Origin: Rhizobium tumorigenes
GTDB lineage: Bacteria > Pseudomonadota > Alphaproteobacteria > Rhizobiales > Rhizobiaceae
Direction of reading: 5' to 3'
Assembly: GCF_003240565.2 (NCBI RefSeq)
Contig: NZ_CP117256.1
Span: forward strand, 1-64,000
Length of the DNA stretch: 64,000 nucleotides
Shown: positions 1-9,634 of the stretch, piece after piece
How positions within the stretch are numbered: position 1 is the stretch's first letter
How the letters are laid out: each line of letters opens with the position of its first letter
Notes under the pieces: generated by a model
The model's database searches: none
What the model was told of the DNA's origin: nothing
What the model saw: the letters and a program-made list of their open reading frames with translations, nothing else
Program-made: the position numbers and the translations under genes

Positions 1-1215
1 ATGGCTCAAATCATTGGCAACATCCCGCCCGCAGACGAAAGTCTCATGGGGCTTATCGAGCGGCATTCGGATACGCTGTCAAGTCAGCTTCAGGCCCATC
101 ATCTAAGTGTCTTTCCACCTCATGCGGAAAAAACGATCCGCTTTTTTCAGCCAGCTGAAGCCGCAAGGTTTATCGGTGTGAAAGAGGTGTACCTGAGAAC
201 CCTTGCGAACGACTTAGCCGCGGATCTCGACGTTAGCACCGGCCCAGCAGGCCGGCGATCCTATTCAGCGATGGATATGCATAAGATCCGCAATCATTTG
301 GACAAGGTCGGCCGCGGAAGTCGGCGTTATCTTCCACACCGTCGCAACGCAGAAGATCTTCAGGTCATTTCCGTGATGAACTTCAAGGGTGGCTCCGGCA
401 AGACCACGACCGCCGCACATCTCGCGCAATATCTGGCGCTGCGGGGCTATCGCGTTCTTGCGATCGATCTCGATCCGCAGGCGAGCTTGTCCACCCTCCT
501 GGGCGTTCAGCCCGAGACGGATGTCGGCGAGGGCGAGACGCTCTACGGTGCGCTGCGCTACGGGGCCCCTCGCCCCATGCACGAAATCGTCAGGGGGACG
601 TATATTCCCGATCTTCATCTTGTACCCGGGAACCTCGAACTCATGGAATTCGAGCATGACACTCCGCGTGCGCTGATGAAACGAAAGCCCGGCGATGTTA
701 TGTTCTTCCAGCGGATGAAGGCAGCCCTTGCCTCGGTCAAAGACAACTATGATGTTGTCGTCGTGGATTGTCCGCCGCAACTTGGCTATCTCACACTGTC
801 TGCAATTGCCGCCGCGACCTCATTACTGGTGACCGTCCACCCGCAAATGCTGGACGTCATGTCGATGAACCAGTTCTTATCCATGATGTCCGACCTTTTG
901 CGCGAGATCGCAGGACACGGCGCAGAGTTTGATTACAAATGGATGCGTTACCTCATCACGCGCTTTGAACCGAGCGATGGGCCGCAAAACCAGATGGTCG
1001 GCTATCTTCGCGCCATGTTCGGCGACAACGTGCTGATCCATCCCATGCTCAAAACTACAGCTGTCTCTGATGCTGGCCTCACCAATCAGACGCTGTTTGA
1101 GGTGGAGCGCGGTGCGTTTACGCGGGCGACTTATGATCGGGCCATGGAGGCGATGAACAATGTAAACGGAGAGATTGAATCTCTCATCAGGAAAGCATGG
1201 GGACGGGCAGCATGA
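1..1215 (+). CDS. repA: RepA, ParA-type plasmid partition ATPase
   Basis: First gene of the repABC operon. RepA is a Walker-type ATPase that, with RepB and parS, segregates the plasmid and represses its own operon. An N-terminal helix-turn-helix-like region (about residues 45-100) precedes a deviant Walker A motif KGGSGKTTT near residue 129, a Walker A-prime DLDPQAS near 157 and VVVDCPPQLG near 252. The 404-residue length is normal for the family. The window starts exactly at the ATG, so the promoter and upstream operator cannot be seen. The stop overlaps the repB start in an ATGA, which suggests translational coupling. Confidence 0.97.
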   Translation: MAQIIGNIPPADESLMGLIERHSDTLSSQLQAHHLSVFPPHAEKTIRFFQPAEAARFIGVKEVYLRTLANDLAADLDVSTGPAGRRSYSAMDMHKIRNHLDKVGRGSRRYLPHRRNAEDLQVISVMNFKGGSGKTTTAAHLAQYLALRGYRVLAIDLDPQASLSTLLGVQPETDVGEGETLYGALRYGAPRPMHEIVRGTYIPDLHLVPGNLELMEFEHDTPRALMKRKPGDVMFFQRMKAALASVKDNYDVVVVDCPPQLGYLTLSAIAAATSLLVTVHPQMLDVMSMNQFLSMMSDLLREIAGHGAEFDYKWMRYLITRFEPSDGPQNQMVGYLRAMFGDNVLIHPMLKTTAVSDAGLTNQTLFEVERGAFTRATYDRAMEAMNNVNGEIESLIRKAWGRAA

Positions 1216-2249
1216 GCCGTAAAGACATTTTGCCAATTCCGCAGAACATTGGTCGAGTCGAAGCAACGCGCCAAGCCAAACCGCGCACTTTGCCACTTAT
1301 GCCCGAGCCGCAAGATAGGCTGTCTCTCGTTGAGCAGCCAAAAGCAGAAAACAAGATTGTCAAACAGGTCGGCTCGACATTTGAACTAGAGCGCGAGCGT
1401 CAGGCGCGTGCCGACGATATCGAGAAGCGCCTGCTCGCTGGCCAATCGATCATTGACATGGATCCTGGTACAATTGACCCATCGTTTCTGCAAGACCGTA
1501 TGCCCGGCGACATAGATGGGCTAGTGGTCTCTATTCGTGAGCAAGGGCAACAGGTACCCATTCTGGTGCGCCCTCACCCTGATATCCCAGGCAGATACCA
1601 GGTCGCGTTTGGCCATCGGCGCCTTCGTGCCGTTGCGGAACTCGGACTGAAGGTCAAGGCGATCGTCCGTGATCTCAGCGACGATCAGCTTGTGGTTGCG
1701 CAGGGACAAGAAAACAACGAGCGCCAGGATCTCACCTACATTGAAAAAGCTAGGTTTGCTGATCGCTTGAAGGCCCGCTTTGCTCGCGACGTGATCATGT
1801 CGGCTCTCTCTGTTCAAAAGGGAGACCTGTCGGTCATGCTGTCCGTGGTCGCCAAGATGCCAGGAGAACTAATAGATGCCATCGGACCTGCTCCAGGCAT
1901 AGGTCGTCGTAGCTGGATGGAATTTGCAGACTATTTGACCGTCGGAAACAACCTCGACAGGGCAATCGATATCAGCGAAGGCGAAGACGTGCAGGCGCTA
2001 CCATCAGACGAGCGGTTCAAGGCTGTCTTGAGACAGTTACGGCCCAATGCTGAGCGGCAAAAAGCAGAGCCTTGGACAAGCCCACGGCAGCATCGTCTTG
2101 GGCTAGTTAAACACGGCAAAGCCACGCTGGATATTTCTGTAAGCACGAAAGACGCGCCCGATTTCGCCGCGTTCTTGCTGAACCACGTTCCAGCACTCTA
2201 CGATGAATTTAAATCGAAAAGTACCGAACATCAACGCAACGGAGAGTAG
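1212..2249 (+). CDS. repB: RepB, ParB-type centromere-binding protein
   Basis: RepB binds parS and recruits RepA to partition the plasmid. The start chosen is the ATG that overlaps the repA stop (ATGA) and gives the family N-terminus MSRKD; an in-frame ATG 15 bases upstream also exists. A ParB/Spo0J nuclease-like fold is shown by VAFGHRRLRAV at about residues 131-141, followed by QGQENNERQDLTYIEKA, the usual second ParB box. The 345-residue length is typical. Its predicted targets are the two GTT-N4-GC-N4-AAC palindromes just after repC. Confidence 0.96.
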   Translation: MSRKDILPIPQNIGRVEATRQAKPRTLPLMPEPQDRLSLVEQPKAENKIVKQVGSTFELERERQARADDIEKRLLAGQSIIDMDPGTIDPSFLQDRMPGDIDGLVVSIREQGQQVPILVRPHPDIPGRYQVAFGHRRLRAVAELGLKVKAIVRDLSDDQLVVAQGQENNERQDLTYIEKARFADRLKARFARDVIMSALSVQKGDLSVMLSVVAKMPGELIDAIGPAPGIGRRSWMEFADYLTVGNNLDRAIDISEGEDVQALPSDERFKAVLRQLRPNAERQKAEPWTSPRQHRLGLVKHGKATLDISVSTKDAPDFAAFLLNHVPALYDEFKSKSTEHQRNGE

Positions 2250-2255
2250 ACCGGA

Positions 2256-2309
2256 AAAGAAAAAGGCCCCCAAAACGTTGCCGTCGTGGAAGCCCCTTCT
2301 GTAGTCCGC
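2256..2309 (-). ncRNA. Predicted counter-transcribed RNA (incA-alpha type) between repB and repC
   Basis: In repABC plasmids a small antisense RNA encoded opposite the repC leader limits repC expression and sets incompatibility. Here the 153-bp repB-repC gap holds, on the minus strand, a plausible promoter, a start near 2309 and a terminator-like stem (GGGGCTTCC paired imperfectly with GGGGGCC) running into a T-rich tract at about 2255-2265. The implied length of about 54 nt matches the known size class. Ends are estimates from the sequence. Confidence 0.7.
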
Positions 2310-2315
2310 AAACAC

Positions 2316-2344
2316 AGAATCGCACTTCCATGAAAAACAGTCAA
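2316..2344 (-). promoter_or_regulatory. Predicted promoter of the antisense RNA
   Basis: Reading the minus strand, TTGACT (2344-2339) is followed after 17 bases by GATTCT (2321-2316). The -35 box is close to consensus and the spacing is ideal; the -10 box is weak. The predicted start lies about 7 bases further on, just before the hairpin region of the antisense RNA. Confidence 0.5.
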
Positions 2345-2402
2345 GACTCCTGGCATCATTTTGGTGAGCGGATTTCTTTTGCCTATCGAAAGGTAAGAGT
2401 TA

Positions 2403-3617
2403 ATGCACACAGAAAGCGTGACGACGCCCTTTGGGCGGCGGCCAGTGTCCCTTGCCTCGATCAAACGGCAAATGGCGGCTGTCGAGATCAAACCAGGAAA
2501 ATCAGCAAATAAATGGAAAGTGTTTCGCGACATTGCGGCAGCAAAGTCACTTCTCGGCCTTCAATCTAGCAGTCTTACAGTTCTGAACGCGCTGCTGAGC
2601 TTCCATCCTGATGCAGAGCTGCGTCAGGATGGAGTGCTTATTGTGTTCCCTTCCAACGTTCAACTTGCCCTGCGCGCCCATCAGATGTCCGATGCGACCA
2701 TCCGCCGACATATTGCAGCCTTGGTCAAGAAAGGTCTGATCATCCGCAAGGACAGCGCCAACGGCAAGCGCTACGCCCGTAAGGATAGATCTGGAGCCAT
2801 AGAATCTGCGTTCGGCTTCGATCTCTCACCATTGCTCGCCAGAGCCGATGAGTTCCTATGCTTGTCCGAGGATGTGGCCGCCAAACGAGACGCGTTGCGA
2901 AAGGCCAAGGCCGACTTGACGATATGCCGTCGCAACGTCCGTAAGATCCTCACAGCCGCGATCGAAGAGGGTGCAGAAGGGAATTGGCATGAGATCGAAA
3001 ACACCTATCTGGGTCTCGTCCGCCGCATGTCCCGTTCACCCACCATTACAGAAATAGAGGCGTCTCTAGCTCACATGAAAATGCTCGAGGCGGATCTCAT
3101 CAACCGTCTGCATTTATTGGTGGATCCTGAGAAAATGAGCGGCAATGACAGTCACAATGACCGGCATATACAGAATTCAGATCCTGACTCTACTATTGAA
3201 TTTGAACAGCGGTTAGACCAAAGCGCACACCGCCGTCCCCGTGGACCTGAAAGCGCACCACGAGATACACGAACGATATATCCCTTGGAAACGATTTTGC
3301 GTGCTTGCCCACTTATCTCAGACTATGGCCCAGGAGGGACCATCAAAAGTTGGCGTGAGCTTATGATCGCGGCCGTCGTCGTCAAGTCTATGCTGGGCGT
3401 CAGCCCGTCTGCCTATCAGGAGGCATGCGAACTCATGGGACCAGAAAACGCAGCGGCAACGATTTCATGCATTTTACAGCGTACAAATTTTATAACTTCT
3501 GCGGGCGGATACCTTCGAAATCTCACCAAGCGGGCGAGGGAGGGGCGATTTTCGCTTGGTCCCATGATTATGGCGCTTCTTAGATCCAACATAAGCAGGG
3601 AGCCCTCGTTTGGTTAG
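2403..3617 (+). CDS. repC: RepC, replication initiator
   Basis: RepC is the initiator protein of repABC plasmids. The 404-residue protein starts MHTESVTTPFGRR, a typical RepC N-terminus. It has a winged-helix N-terminal domain (about residues 25-160) with the DNA-binding stretch DATIRRHIAALVKKGLI near residue 98, and ends with the conserved C-terminal domain. In the family the origin lies inside repC, in a relatively AT-rich stretch; here that would be near 3130-3230. The 153-base leader is overlapped by the predicted antisense RNA, so expression is probably controlled by attenuation of the repC mRNA. Confidence 0.96.
   Translation: MHTESVTTPFGRRPVSLASIKRQMAAVEIKPGKSANKWKVFRDIAAAKSLLGLQSSSLTVLNALLSFHPDAELRQDGVLIVFPSNVQLALRAHQMSDATIRRHIAALVKKGLIIRKDSANGKRYARKDRSGAIESAFGFDLSPLLARADEFLCLSEDVAAKRDALRKAKADLTICRRNVRKILTAAIEEGAEGNWHEIENTYLGLVRRMSRSPTITEIEASLAHMKMLEADLINRLHLLVDPEKMSGNDSHNDRHIQNSDPDSTIEFEQRLDQSAHRRPRGPESAPRDTRTIYPLETILRACPLISDYGPGGTIKSWRELMIAAVVVKSMLGVSPSAYQEACELMGPENAAATISCILQRTNFITSAGGYLRNLTKRAREGRFSLGPMIMALLRSNISREPSFG
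3130..3230. other. Possible oriV region inside repC
   Basis: Known repABC plasmids replicate from an AT-rich segment within repC. This is the most AT-rich stretch of the gene (for example CATATACAGAATTC and CTACTATTGAATTTGAAC). The placement is inferred from family knowledge and base composition only. Confidence 0.3.
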
Positions 3618-3620
3618 CGA

Positions 3621-3638
3621 AGTTTGCCGCGGCAAACT
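3621..3638. promoter_or_regulatory. parS-type partition site 1
   Basis: Perfect 18-bp palindrome AGTTTGCCGCGGCAAACT four bases after the repC stop. Its 16-bp core fits GTT-N4-GC-N4-AAC, the consensus of RepB-binding parS sites of repABC plasmids. An identical copy follows 30 bases later. Confidence 0.88.
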
Positions 3639-3650
3639 TTTCCCCATAAG

Positions 3651-3668
3651 AGTTTGCCGCGGCAAACT
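3651..3668. promoter_or_regulatory. parS-type partition site 2
   Basis: Second perfect copy of AGTTTGCCGCGGCAAACT, 30 bp centre to centre from the first, so roughly three helical turns apart and on nearly the same face of the DNA. Probable RepB (ParB) loading site and incompatibility determinant. Confidence 0.88.
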
Positions 3669-3675
3669 GCGCATT

Positions 3676-3690
3676 TCCCTTGCCAAGGGA
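3676..3690. repeat. Short palindrome beside parS
   Basis: TCCCTTG-C-CAAGGGA, two 7-bp arms around one base, 7 bp after the second parS. It does not fit the parS consensus. It may be a regulatory site or chance. Confidence 0.35.
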
Positions 3691-5169
3691 GATTCAACCG
3701 GGATTGGAATGGTCGCGTGACTTCTCAAATCCCTCCTCCCGCGAAACAAAGCGGGACTCAGACACCATCGAAATGCCCAGACGGACTTATCCCGTGCCCG
3801 CGGGATCTGTAACCAATCTGGACGGCCGCAACAACGCTCGCCAACATGACTGGACCTCAACGCCGCAACGAAGACGACAAAGCAATGTAAACCAGACTGG
3901 TCTTACACAGAGAGCAGTCAGATGAAAGAATAGGGATTTGCTCGATGGTCGAGGGAGGTACAGGCAGAACCCAAGCATGCGACTATTGAACCTCCGTAGG
4001 AGGCGCGAATGAAACGCAACGCAGAATTTTGGAACTTCATGCTGCAGCACCTACCGACCACACAACACCGGTTCGCACAGATCGGCATTGCCGTGCATAT
4101 CGCGTCATTACTCGTAGACATCAGGAACGTCGAAAAACTCTCTCCATCTCCGACACAAAACTTCCAGTTGTCGGAAAGACCGCTCAATCCCTCATCTCGA
4201 TCTCCTGCTTGCCTAGAGATACCCTCCAGGGCGAATCCTAACGGACCCGACGATTCGCCGGCGCAAAACTGGCCTTCCATGGAGACGAAGTATCAGACAT
4301 AGGTGCAAACCTTGAGATCTCCGGGACGCGTCGAACGCTTGGTACCGATCGACTTCGCACCTTAACGCTAGCAACACGCGCTTGGTCAGACGCGCCACTC
4401 AACGACAGTCCTTTGACCACTGGCCAGTAAGAAGCCGAATTCATTCTGTTCAACAGCTACGCCCGCGCCTGTGCGGCATTGAATTATAATTTATCAACTT
4501 ATTCTTTGCGCCCGCATCGTGTAGCAAGCAGCATTTCCCTCTATGGGCAAGCTCTGGAGAAGAGACATATGTGCTTCAGGGATTGATATGTGGACGTCCT
4601 GTTACGTTGGGACTGCATTTCCGAGAAGGCCATAAAATGCAAAAGCGAACATCGTCTTCCCAGCGCAAGCATTTTTTTATCCACACGACGATGAAAGCCT
4701 TCCGGCGCAATTTCATGTTCCACCGAAGCAAGCAACTCTCTCTTCAGCCGGGAAGGGCGGTAAGGTTGAAAGCGCACGCGCACGTGTTTTCCATTGCAAT
4801 GCAATTAATTGTGGCATTCCCCAGTGGTGGAAGTTCAAGATTCGAAATTACACCTACTCACTATCATCGACTGCCTTGAAACGACGGCATTGGGTAAAAG
4901 TAAGCGTGTTGCTCACAGGCTGTGAGGGCTTCAGAACAATGTTCTAAATAGCTTCAGTGGTTTGAAACATTGGCTGGGGCGTAAAGTTGATAATTGCGAT
5001 GAGCATAGAAGAAATTTTACCAGTGTAGGCAAAGTAAAGCGTGGTGAGTTTCCTGCTCTTTTCCGCTGTCCCATTGGGCTTGAGCGAACCGACCCCTCGG
5101 CGTCATTTGATGACACTTGAACTTTCTGTGTTGCAGTGCATTATAACCACACACTAGGGGGTTTATCCA
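3691..5169. other. Gene-poor stretch downstream of repC
   Basis: About 1.5 kb without a convincing gene. Short open frames exist on both strands (the longest about 80-120 codons), but none has a clear ribosome-binding site or a recognisable product. I see no hairpin-plus-T-tract terminator here. It may contain worn remnants. Confidence 0.5.
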
Positions 5170-5481
5170 ATGGACGCAGAAATCCTGACAGTTAACTTTA
5201 GGTCAAGAGCGGTGAGGACGGTTCACTATGAATTCGCGAGCAACCGACTTGTCGTTATCACGGCGCACCGCAAGACCCGCGTTTATGGCAGCGTACCATT
5301 TGAGCTTGTGAAGGCCTTTGCGGAACATCCGACGCCTGGTGTGTTCTATGAGAAATATCTAAGGGTGGCGCTCAGACCGCAACTCTTGTCCAATTTACTC
5401 GTTAAATTCATGCTGCTCAGGCGCATCAAGCGTGTTGAAACATCGTCGCCTGCTGATGTTAACCTAACGGTCTACTCTTAG
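5170..5481 (+). CDS. Small KTSC-domain-like protein
   Basis: A 103-residue basic protein. The middle (about residues 35-70) reads RVYGSVPFELVKAFAEHPTP then FYEKYLR, which resembles the KTSC domain: a Tyr-Val-Pro stretch, a helix, then a Ser/Thr-Pro-Gly and Phe motif. The domain's molecular role is unknown. The start has AGGGGG about 9 bases upstream. It stands alone with no operon partner. The C-terminus after residue 80 shows nothing recognisable. The family call is moderate; the gene itself looks real. Confidence 0.6.
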   Translation: MDAEILTVNFRSRAVRTVHYEFASNRLVVITAHRKTRVYGSVPFELVKAFAEHPTPGVFYEKYLRVALRPQLLSNLLVKFMLLRRIKRVETSSPADVNLTVYS

Positions 5482-6038
5482 CTGGCGATGCACGCTGATG
5501 TAGAGACAATTTGGCCAAGTGCCTTGCATCAAGCAAGAGGTCAGGCCGGAGCTTGCACATGTAGCGCTGAACCACGCAATAGAACTCAAGGTCTATCGCT
5601 CTCCCACTGACCCTGGTGATGTCGCCCCGGTAGCGCCATCCACTTGTTGCCCAGTGGTAATGCTGGTGGGCAATCCTCCGTCCTGTTTACCACCCTTACA
5701 TTCGACACCGATCCGCCTCCGGCGGCGTTATCGAGAATGGTACATATTTCGATAGGTTGACTGATGACAGTGGTGCATCCAGCACTACCTGCGCGTGTTA
5801 CATTTTAGTTGTTGAAGTCCCTCGGAAATTCCTTTGGTGCTTCCCATTTAAAATAACTGTAAAATACGGCCGGATTACTGATCAATTCATCAGAAGTAAA
5901 TGGCGCCGCGTCGCGCAGTCAATTAAAAATGTTCTCTCTTTGGATCGTCGGTGCAATCATCGGCTACTGCCAATAAACTCTGACTGCCAGTTGATGTCAC
6001 TATTAATTATTGCCAATTGGTTTGGATTAGGGAAAATG
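5482..6038. other. Intergenic stretch
   Basis: About 550 bp between two small genes. An open frame continues upstream of the 6039 start to 5757, but it lacks a ribosome-binding site and looks non-coding. The right part is AT-rich (for example TCACTATTAATTATTGCC at 5998-6015) and probably holds the promoter of the next gene. Confidence 0.4.
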
Positions 6039-6362
6039 ATGCCAAAACATTCAAACTCGGACGTTGGTCTTCGTTGGTTGATAATGTACCAGCGGGTGCC
6101 GTGGATGTTAAGAACAGTACTCTGTACTGCCTGTATGGTCCTGGTATTGGGCCTTTCTGCTTTGAACGCAAATGCCGATACTACCGTTACTCCGAAGTCA
6201 ACGCGAAGCGGCGGCCAACTGATCGGAAATCAATGTCGCATCGAAGCAGATATTTGTTTCAATACATGCGACTCGAAGAAAGACAACGACCCGCATATGA
6301 GATGTCTCGGAACTTGCGTGGATGAATTTGATACCTGCAAGAAGGCGGGTGCGACAAAGTGA
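6039..6362 (+). CDS. Small secreted cysteine-rich protein
   Basis: Start chosen at the second of two adjacent ATGs, 6 bases after AGGG; later starts at 6084 and 6105 are also possible and give a shorter signal peptide. The predicted signal peptide (MLRTVLC then a hydrophobic run ending NANA-D) is followed by about 60 residues rich in Cys in pairs: CRIEADICFNTC, MRCLGTCVDEFDTC. These spacings suggest two or three disulphides in the periplasm. The family is not recognised. No partner gene is adjacent on the same strand. Confidence 0.55.
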   Translation: MPKHSNSDVGLRWLIMYQRVPWMLRTVLCTACMVLVLGLSALNANADTTVTPKSTRSGGQLIGNQCRIEADICFNTCDSKKDNDPHMRCLGTCVDEFDTCKKAGATK

Positions 6363-6426
6363 CGATTTATTTTTCTAGATGCTGAGGTAAAGGCGGGGGC
6401 GTTCACCGGTATCTCGTTTTAGCCTC

Positions 6427-7329
6427 TCAGCCGCGTATCAGCCCGAACCTGCGGCCCTCATCGAGAAAATGACGAACCGAGGATGGTTGCCACTTTCGGC
6501 CACCGCGGGGCGGTTTCTCGCCGAGCAATTCTAATTGAGCCCCAATCCCCCGAAGCGACAAGGTCGGATCGGCAATCGCGATTGCGGCAATGAGCGTCAT
6601 GAGGCGATCGTCCGGTCCGCGTCGCGGCGATCGAACAAGCAGGTCGGGATCCGCCAGTTTCTCGCGGGCCAGTCGATGGACGGCACGCCGGAGGCGTTCG
6701 GTGGTCCAATCCATGCCACGACGATTGAGCACAAGCGCGATGTTGTCCCAGCTATGATCGGGTCGAAGCTGCTGGACCGTTGGCAGCCAGCTTTCTGCCG
6801 ATGCCATGAGTTCGTCGAGATAAATTTTGTCGCGTGCCCGTGACAAGGCCTGGAGTGCGTCCGGCCGCCGATCTCGCAGACCGGGATTTCCGGCAAGCCT
6901 CCCACGTTGTTTTGCCAGCTTGATACCAGCGCGGGTACTTTCCCCTGTCAGCGCCTTTTCGAGTGAAGCAATGGCCCGAGCCATCGCAAGGCAAACTGCG
7001 CCATTGGGCGGCGCGGTGTCGATGCTGTCCCCGATCGAACGGAGTTGAACGCCCCGTTGCTCGAGATCCTCCATCAAAGGAAGAAGATGGCGGGTGGAAA
7101 GGCCGAGCCGTTCGAGGCGAACAACGATCAGCACATCACCTGCCGAGAGGTCGCCGAGCAGCCGGGTCAGCACGGGTCGGTCCCGGGAGGCAGACGTCCC
7201 ATGCTCCTCAAAGATCCGATCGCAACCGGCTGCACGAAGGTCGTCGATTTGTGAATCGCGCGGCTCTTCGCCAGGGACGGTTCGGGCATAGCCAATGAGG
7301 CGTGGTGCACTCGGCTGGATACTGGACAT
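6427..7329 (-). CDS. Serine recombinase (resolvase/invertase family) with missing catalytic serine
   Basis: The N-terminal 140 residues align by eye with resolvase-type serine recombinases: IGYARTVPGEE, AAGCDRIFEEHGTSASRDRP, GDVLIVVRLERLGLSTRHL. In active family members the first motif is YxRVS with the nucleophilic Ser; here it reads YARTVP, with no Ser. The LDRLGRS box reads LERLGLS, losing a second Arg. The C-terminal 120 residues are a helical DNA-binding region with a repeated arrangement unlike the short resolvase HTH. Start chosen at the ATG with GGGAGAG 8 bases upstream, giving 300 residues. The frame is intact, so it may be a DNA-binding protein without recombinase activity. Confidence 0.8.
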   Translation of the reverse strand: MSSIQPSAPRLIGYARTVPGEEPRDSQIDDLRAAGCDRIFEEHGTSASRDRPVLTRLLGDLSAGDVLIVVRLERLGLSTRHLLPLMEDLEQRGVQLRSIGDSIDTAPPNGAVCLAMARAIASLEKALTGESTRAGIKLAKQRGRLAGNPGLRDRRPDALQALSRARDKIYLDELMASAESWLPTVQQLRPDHSWDNIALVLNRRGMDWTTERLRRAVHRLAREKLADPDLLVRSPRRGPDDRLMTLIAAIAIADPTLSLRGIGAQLELLGEKPPRGGRKWQPSSVRHFLDEGRRFGLIRG

Positions 7330-8835
7330 GTCTTCTCTCCCTGCCGAGTTGCCAACGACACACAACCCACTGTACAGCAAAGATACATCAGAAACAGCAC
7401 TATTTAAAGCGTGGTTTACAGCATGCGTGGAAGGCGTCCAGGCGGAAGAGACACGTCAGAACGGGCCGTCGGCAAACGCGGATTGCTTGCGCCGCTCACC
7501 GGTGTGCTGTGGCGGTTTTTGGGCGGTACATGCTAACGCGAAGGCGACGACAAGGCACCCCAAACGGTGTAGGCCTCCAAAGCGGCTCAGTGCAGATTGA
7601 GGCGACGAGATCCTGAAGTGTCTCGATCCGCTCGACGAGCCAGGTGAGCTCCCCCTCACGGCTTTGCCGAAGGGACGGAACCTGACATCACTGCTCTCAA
7701 TCGAGCAGCAGTTGAGCACAGACCGGACTGGTCACCAGCGACCAGCCAACGCATAAATCTGCCGAGACGTCGTGCGTTCTGCAGAGGGAACTCGTCGACG
7801 CTTCGCATCTGCAACGATTTAGTTGGGTGACGGCAAGTCCGCGTCCCTCCCATCAGGATTGTATACGCGAAAATTGCCGCTGCACGCGCGACGGCCGGCG
7901 GACCCTTCGGCCCCTCGCTGCTGCCATGGCTTTCTTTGGCGTCTTCCCCCATTCGCCTACCTGAGCGCAGCTTTTTCGTTCCAACATAACCATAGCGCCT
8001 ACAACCTCCCCGGCTCTGTTCGCTGCACTGCGCTCGTTCGGGCTAGGCGTACCCGAAACTACCCTGAACAGCCTAAATCGCAGCAATCTATAAATACATG
8101 GCGATGGAGACCTTCCAAGACGGTGTATCGGCCCAGCGGCAGACCCGCGGCCCAAAACCCGTGTCGACTGGACGCCTCCCAAACGAGGTCGATCGCTTTC
8201 AATGGCGCCTAAGGTCTACCGAGTGGCGTCTTAATCAGAAAGAACCCGAACACTCAGGCTGGGGGGAGTTGCGTCCTCCCAGGGGTTCGAAAGGCACTTC
8301 CGCCTATGAAGGCGCTTGTTATTGGGTAAGGGTCATGGGGTTCGATACCACGGGGGAGGGCCATTCTAGTTACGGTCCAACCTTGAATGCGGTTTGCCAT
8401 GCCTGCAAGTCGTAGGTGTGTGTTTCGTCTATCGGCCTCGGCAGATTTAATATGGACGATGTCCTTCCACGCTAACCAGGAAAGCTTTGCCGACGCGTTG
8501 GCACCCTGCGTGGCGCTATGAGACAGAGGGCGCGGGACGAGGGTTGACGACATTGGAACCCAGCGGGAAACAGATTTCGGCGTTATCTCCTACAGCAGCA
8601 TCGGAGATCGGATCGTGACGGCGAATGACGTCAAGACTAGCTGCCAGCGGACGTTCGATTTGTGAGCAGTTGTATCATCCAGTAATATTTGGTTAACTAT
8701 AGCGCCAAGAAGGGCCGCTGCGCTTATTGGTCCGCTTATTATTAGCTGCTAGAAAAATACTCGAGTTTGCATCGTCGTTTTTAGCCGGATACGCCTGTAT
8801 CTTGCCGACACCATCTTTGAGACACAAGGACAGTT
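7330..8835. other. Gene-poor stretch
   Basis: About 1.5 kb with only short open frames of low coding quality on both strands. Frames of 100-130 codons at 7823-8212 (+) and 7853-8182 (-) overlap each other, lack ribosome-binding sites and show no recognisable motif. I see no tRNA cloverleaf and no insertion-sequence ends. Probably degraded accessory DNA. Confidence 0.45.
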
Positions 8836-9186
8836 ATGAGCGCCTGTTTTAAAGCCGGCAGGAACGTCGACATTGAATTGCGATTGATCTCCTATGCGGA
8901 CGCTGCCCATGTCGATCGCGTGGACTACCAGCTGTCCGAGGATTCGCGAGAGGCGGTGGCGACGTTCAGGTGTGAGAGCTTTGGAGACTGCGTGGTATTC
9001 CTGGAGCTGAGCGACGAGGCCTTGGTTACGGAAAGCGATTTGGCGACCATGGCAATGCTTGCCAATGCGGAGCTCGAGCGGATCGTTTGCGACAGTGGCT
9101 ATGGCGCGGTGTTCGATATCGTAAGGCAGAGCTCTCCCATAGCAGTCCCGGATCGTTTCAGGATCGAATACAAACAGTTTCAATAG
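8836..9186 (+). CDS. Hypothetical protein, 116 residues
   Basis: Not recognised. The ATG has AAGGA about 7 bases upstream. The product is acidic (ELRLISYADAAHVDRVDY, then FLELSDEALVTESDLATM), soluble, with no signal peptide or membrane segment. Two features suggest a real protein: the ribosome-binding site and the regular alternation of charged and hydrophobic residues. It precedes an acyl amino acid synthase-like gene by 450 bp on the same strand and may or may not be related to it. Confidence 0.55.
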   Translation: MSACFKAGRNVDIELRLISYADAAHVDRVDYQLSEDSREAVATFRCESFGDCVVFLELSDEALVTESDLATMAMLANAELERIVCDSGYGAVFDIVRQSSPIAVPDRFRIEYKQFQ

Positions 9187-9634
9187 GTCGCCGTGCCCTC
9201 GCCACAGCGTGCCGGAATTTTCGTTCCGTCGAAAAAGCATGTCAAAAGATCTGCGGTATGAAGACCGCGACTGCCATCTCACTTTGCCCATGTTGGCGGG
9301 TCTCGACACGTTTTGAACGGTATCCAACTACGCCTCATCAACGTTCCCGGCACATAGGGCGTAAGTCTTTTCAGCCGCGCGACCACCAGAGTGGGAAACC
9401 GTGGAAGCCCGCACAGCTCGCAGCCCACGTTTTGCTGCTGCCGCCCGATAACTGCCAAAGCAGCAGAAATGCAAGCGTTCGACGCCGGCGGCCAACCCTA
9501 CAGTTGCATGGGGGAGGGGCTGGCGGTCCTTTGCAAATTAACCATATTGTGAACGGTGGAGGCGATCCATCGCGACGAGGATTGTTATGATTTTAATAAA
9601 TCGTTAGGATATTTTGGGGGCAAAGGAAAAGACG
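9187..9634. other. Intergenic stretch before the FeeM-like gene
   Basis: About 450 bp. No supported gene. The last 120 bases become AT-rich (GATTTTAATAAATCG near 9591-9605) and probably hold the promoter of the downstream gene. Confidence 0.4.

Noticed and set aside
8254..8553. Minus-strand 99-codon frame with a PRGIEP-like string
   Set aside because: Such strings often arise from false translation of non-coding DNA. I looked for a tRNA or other structured RNA beneath it and could not draw a cloverleaf, so nothing is called.
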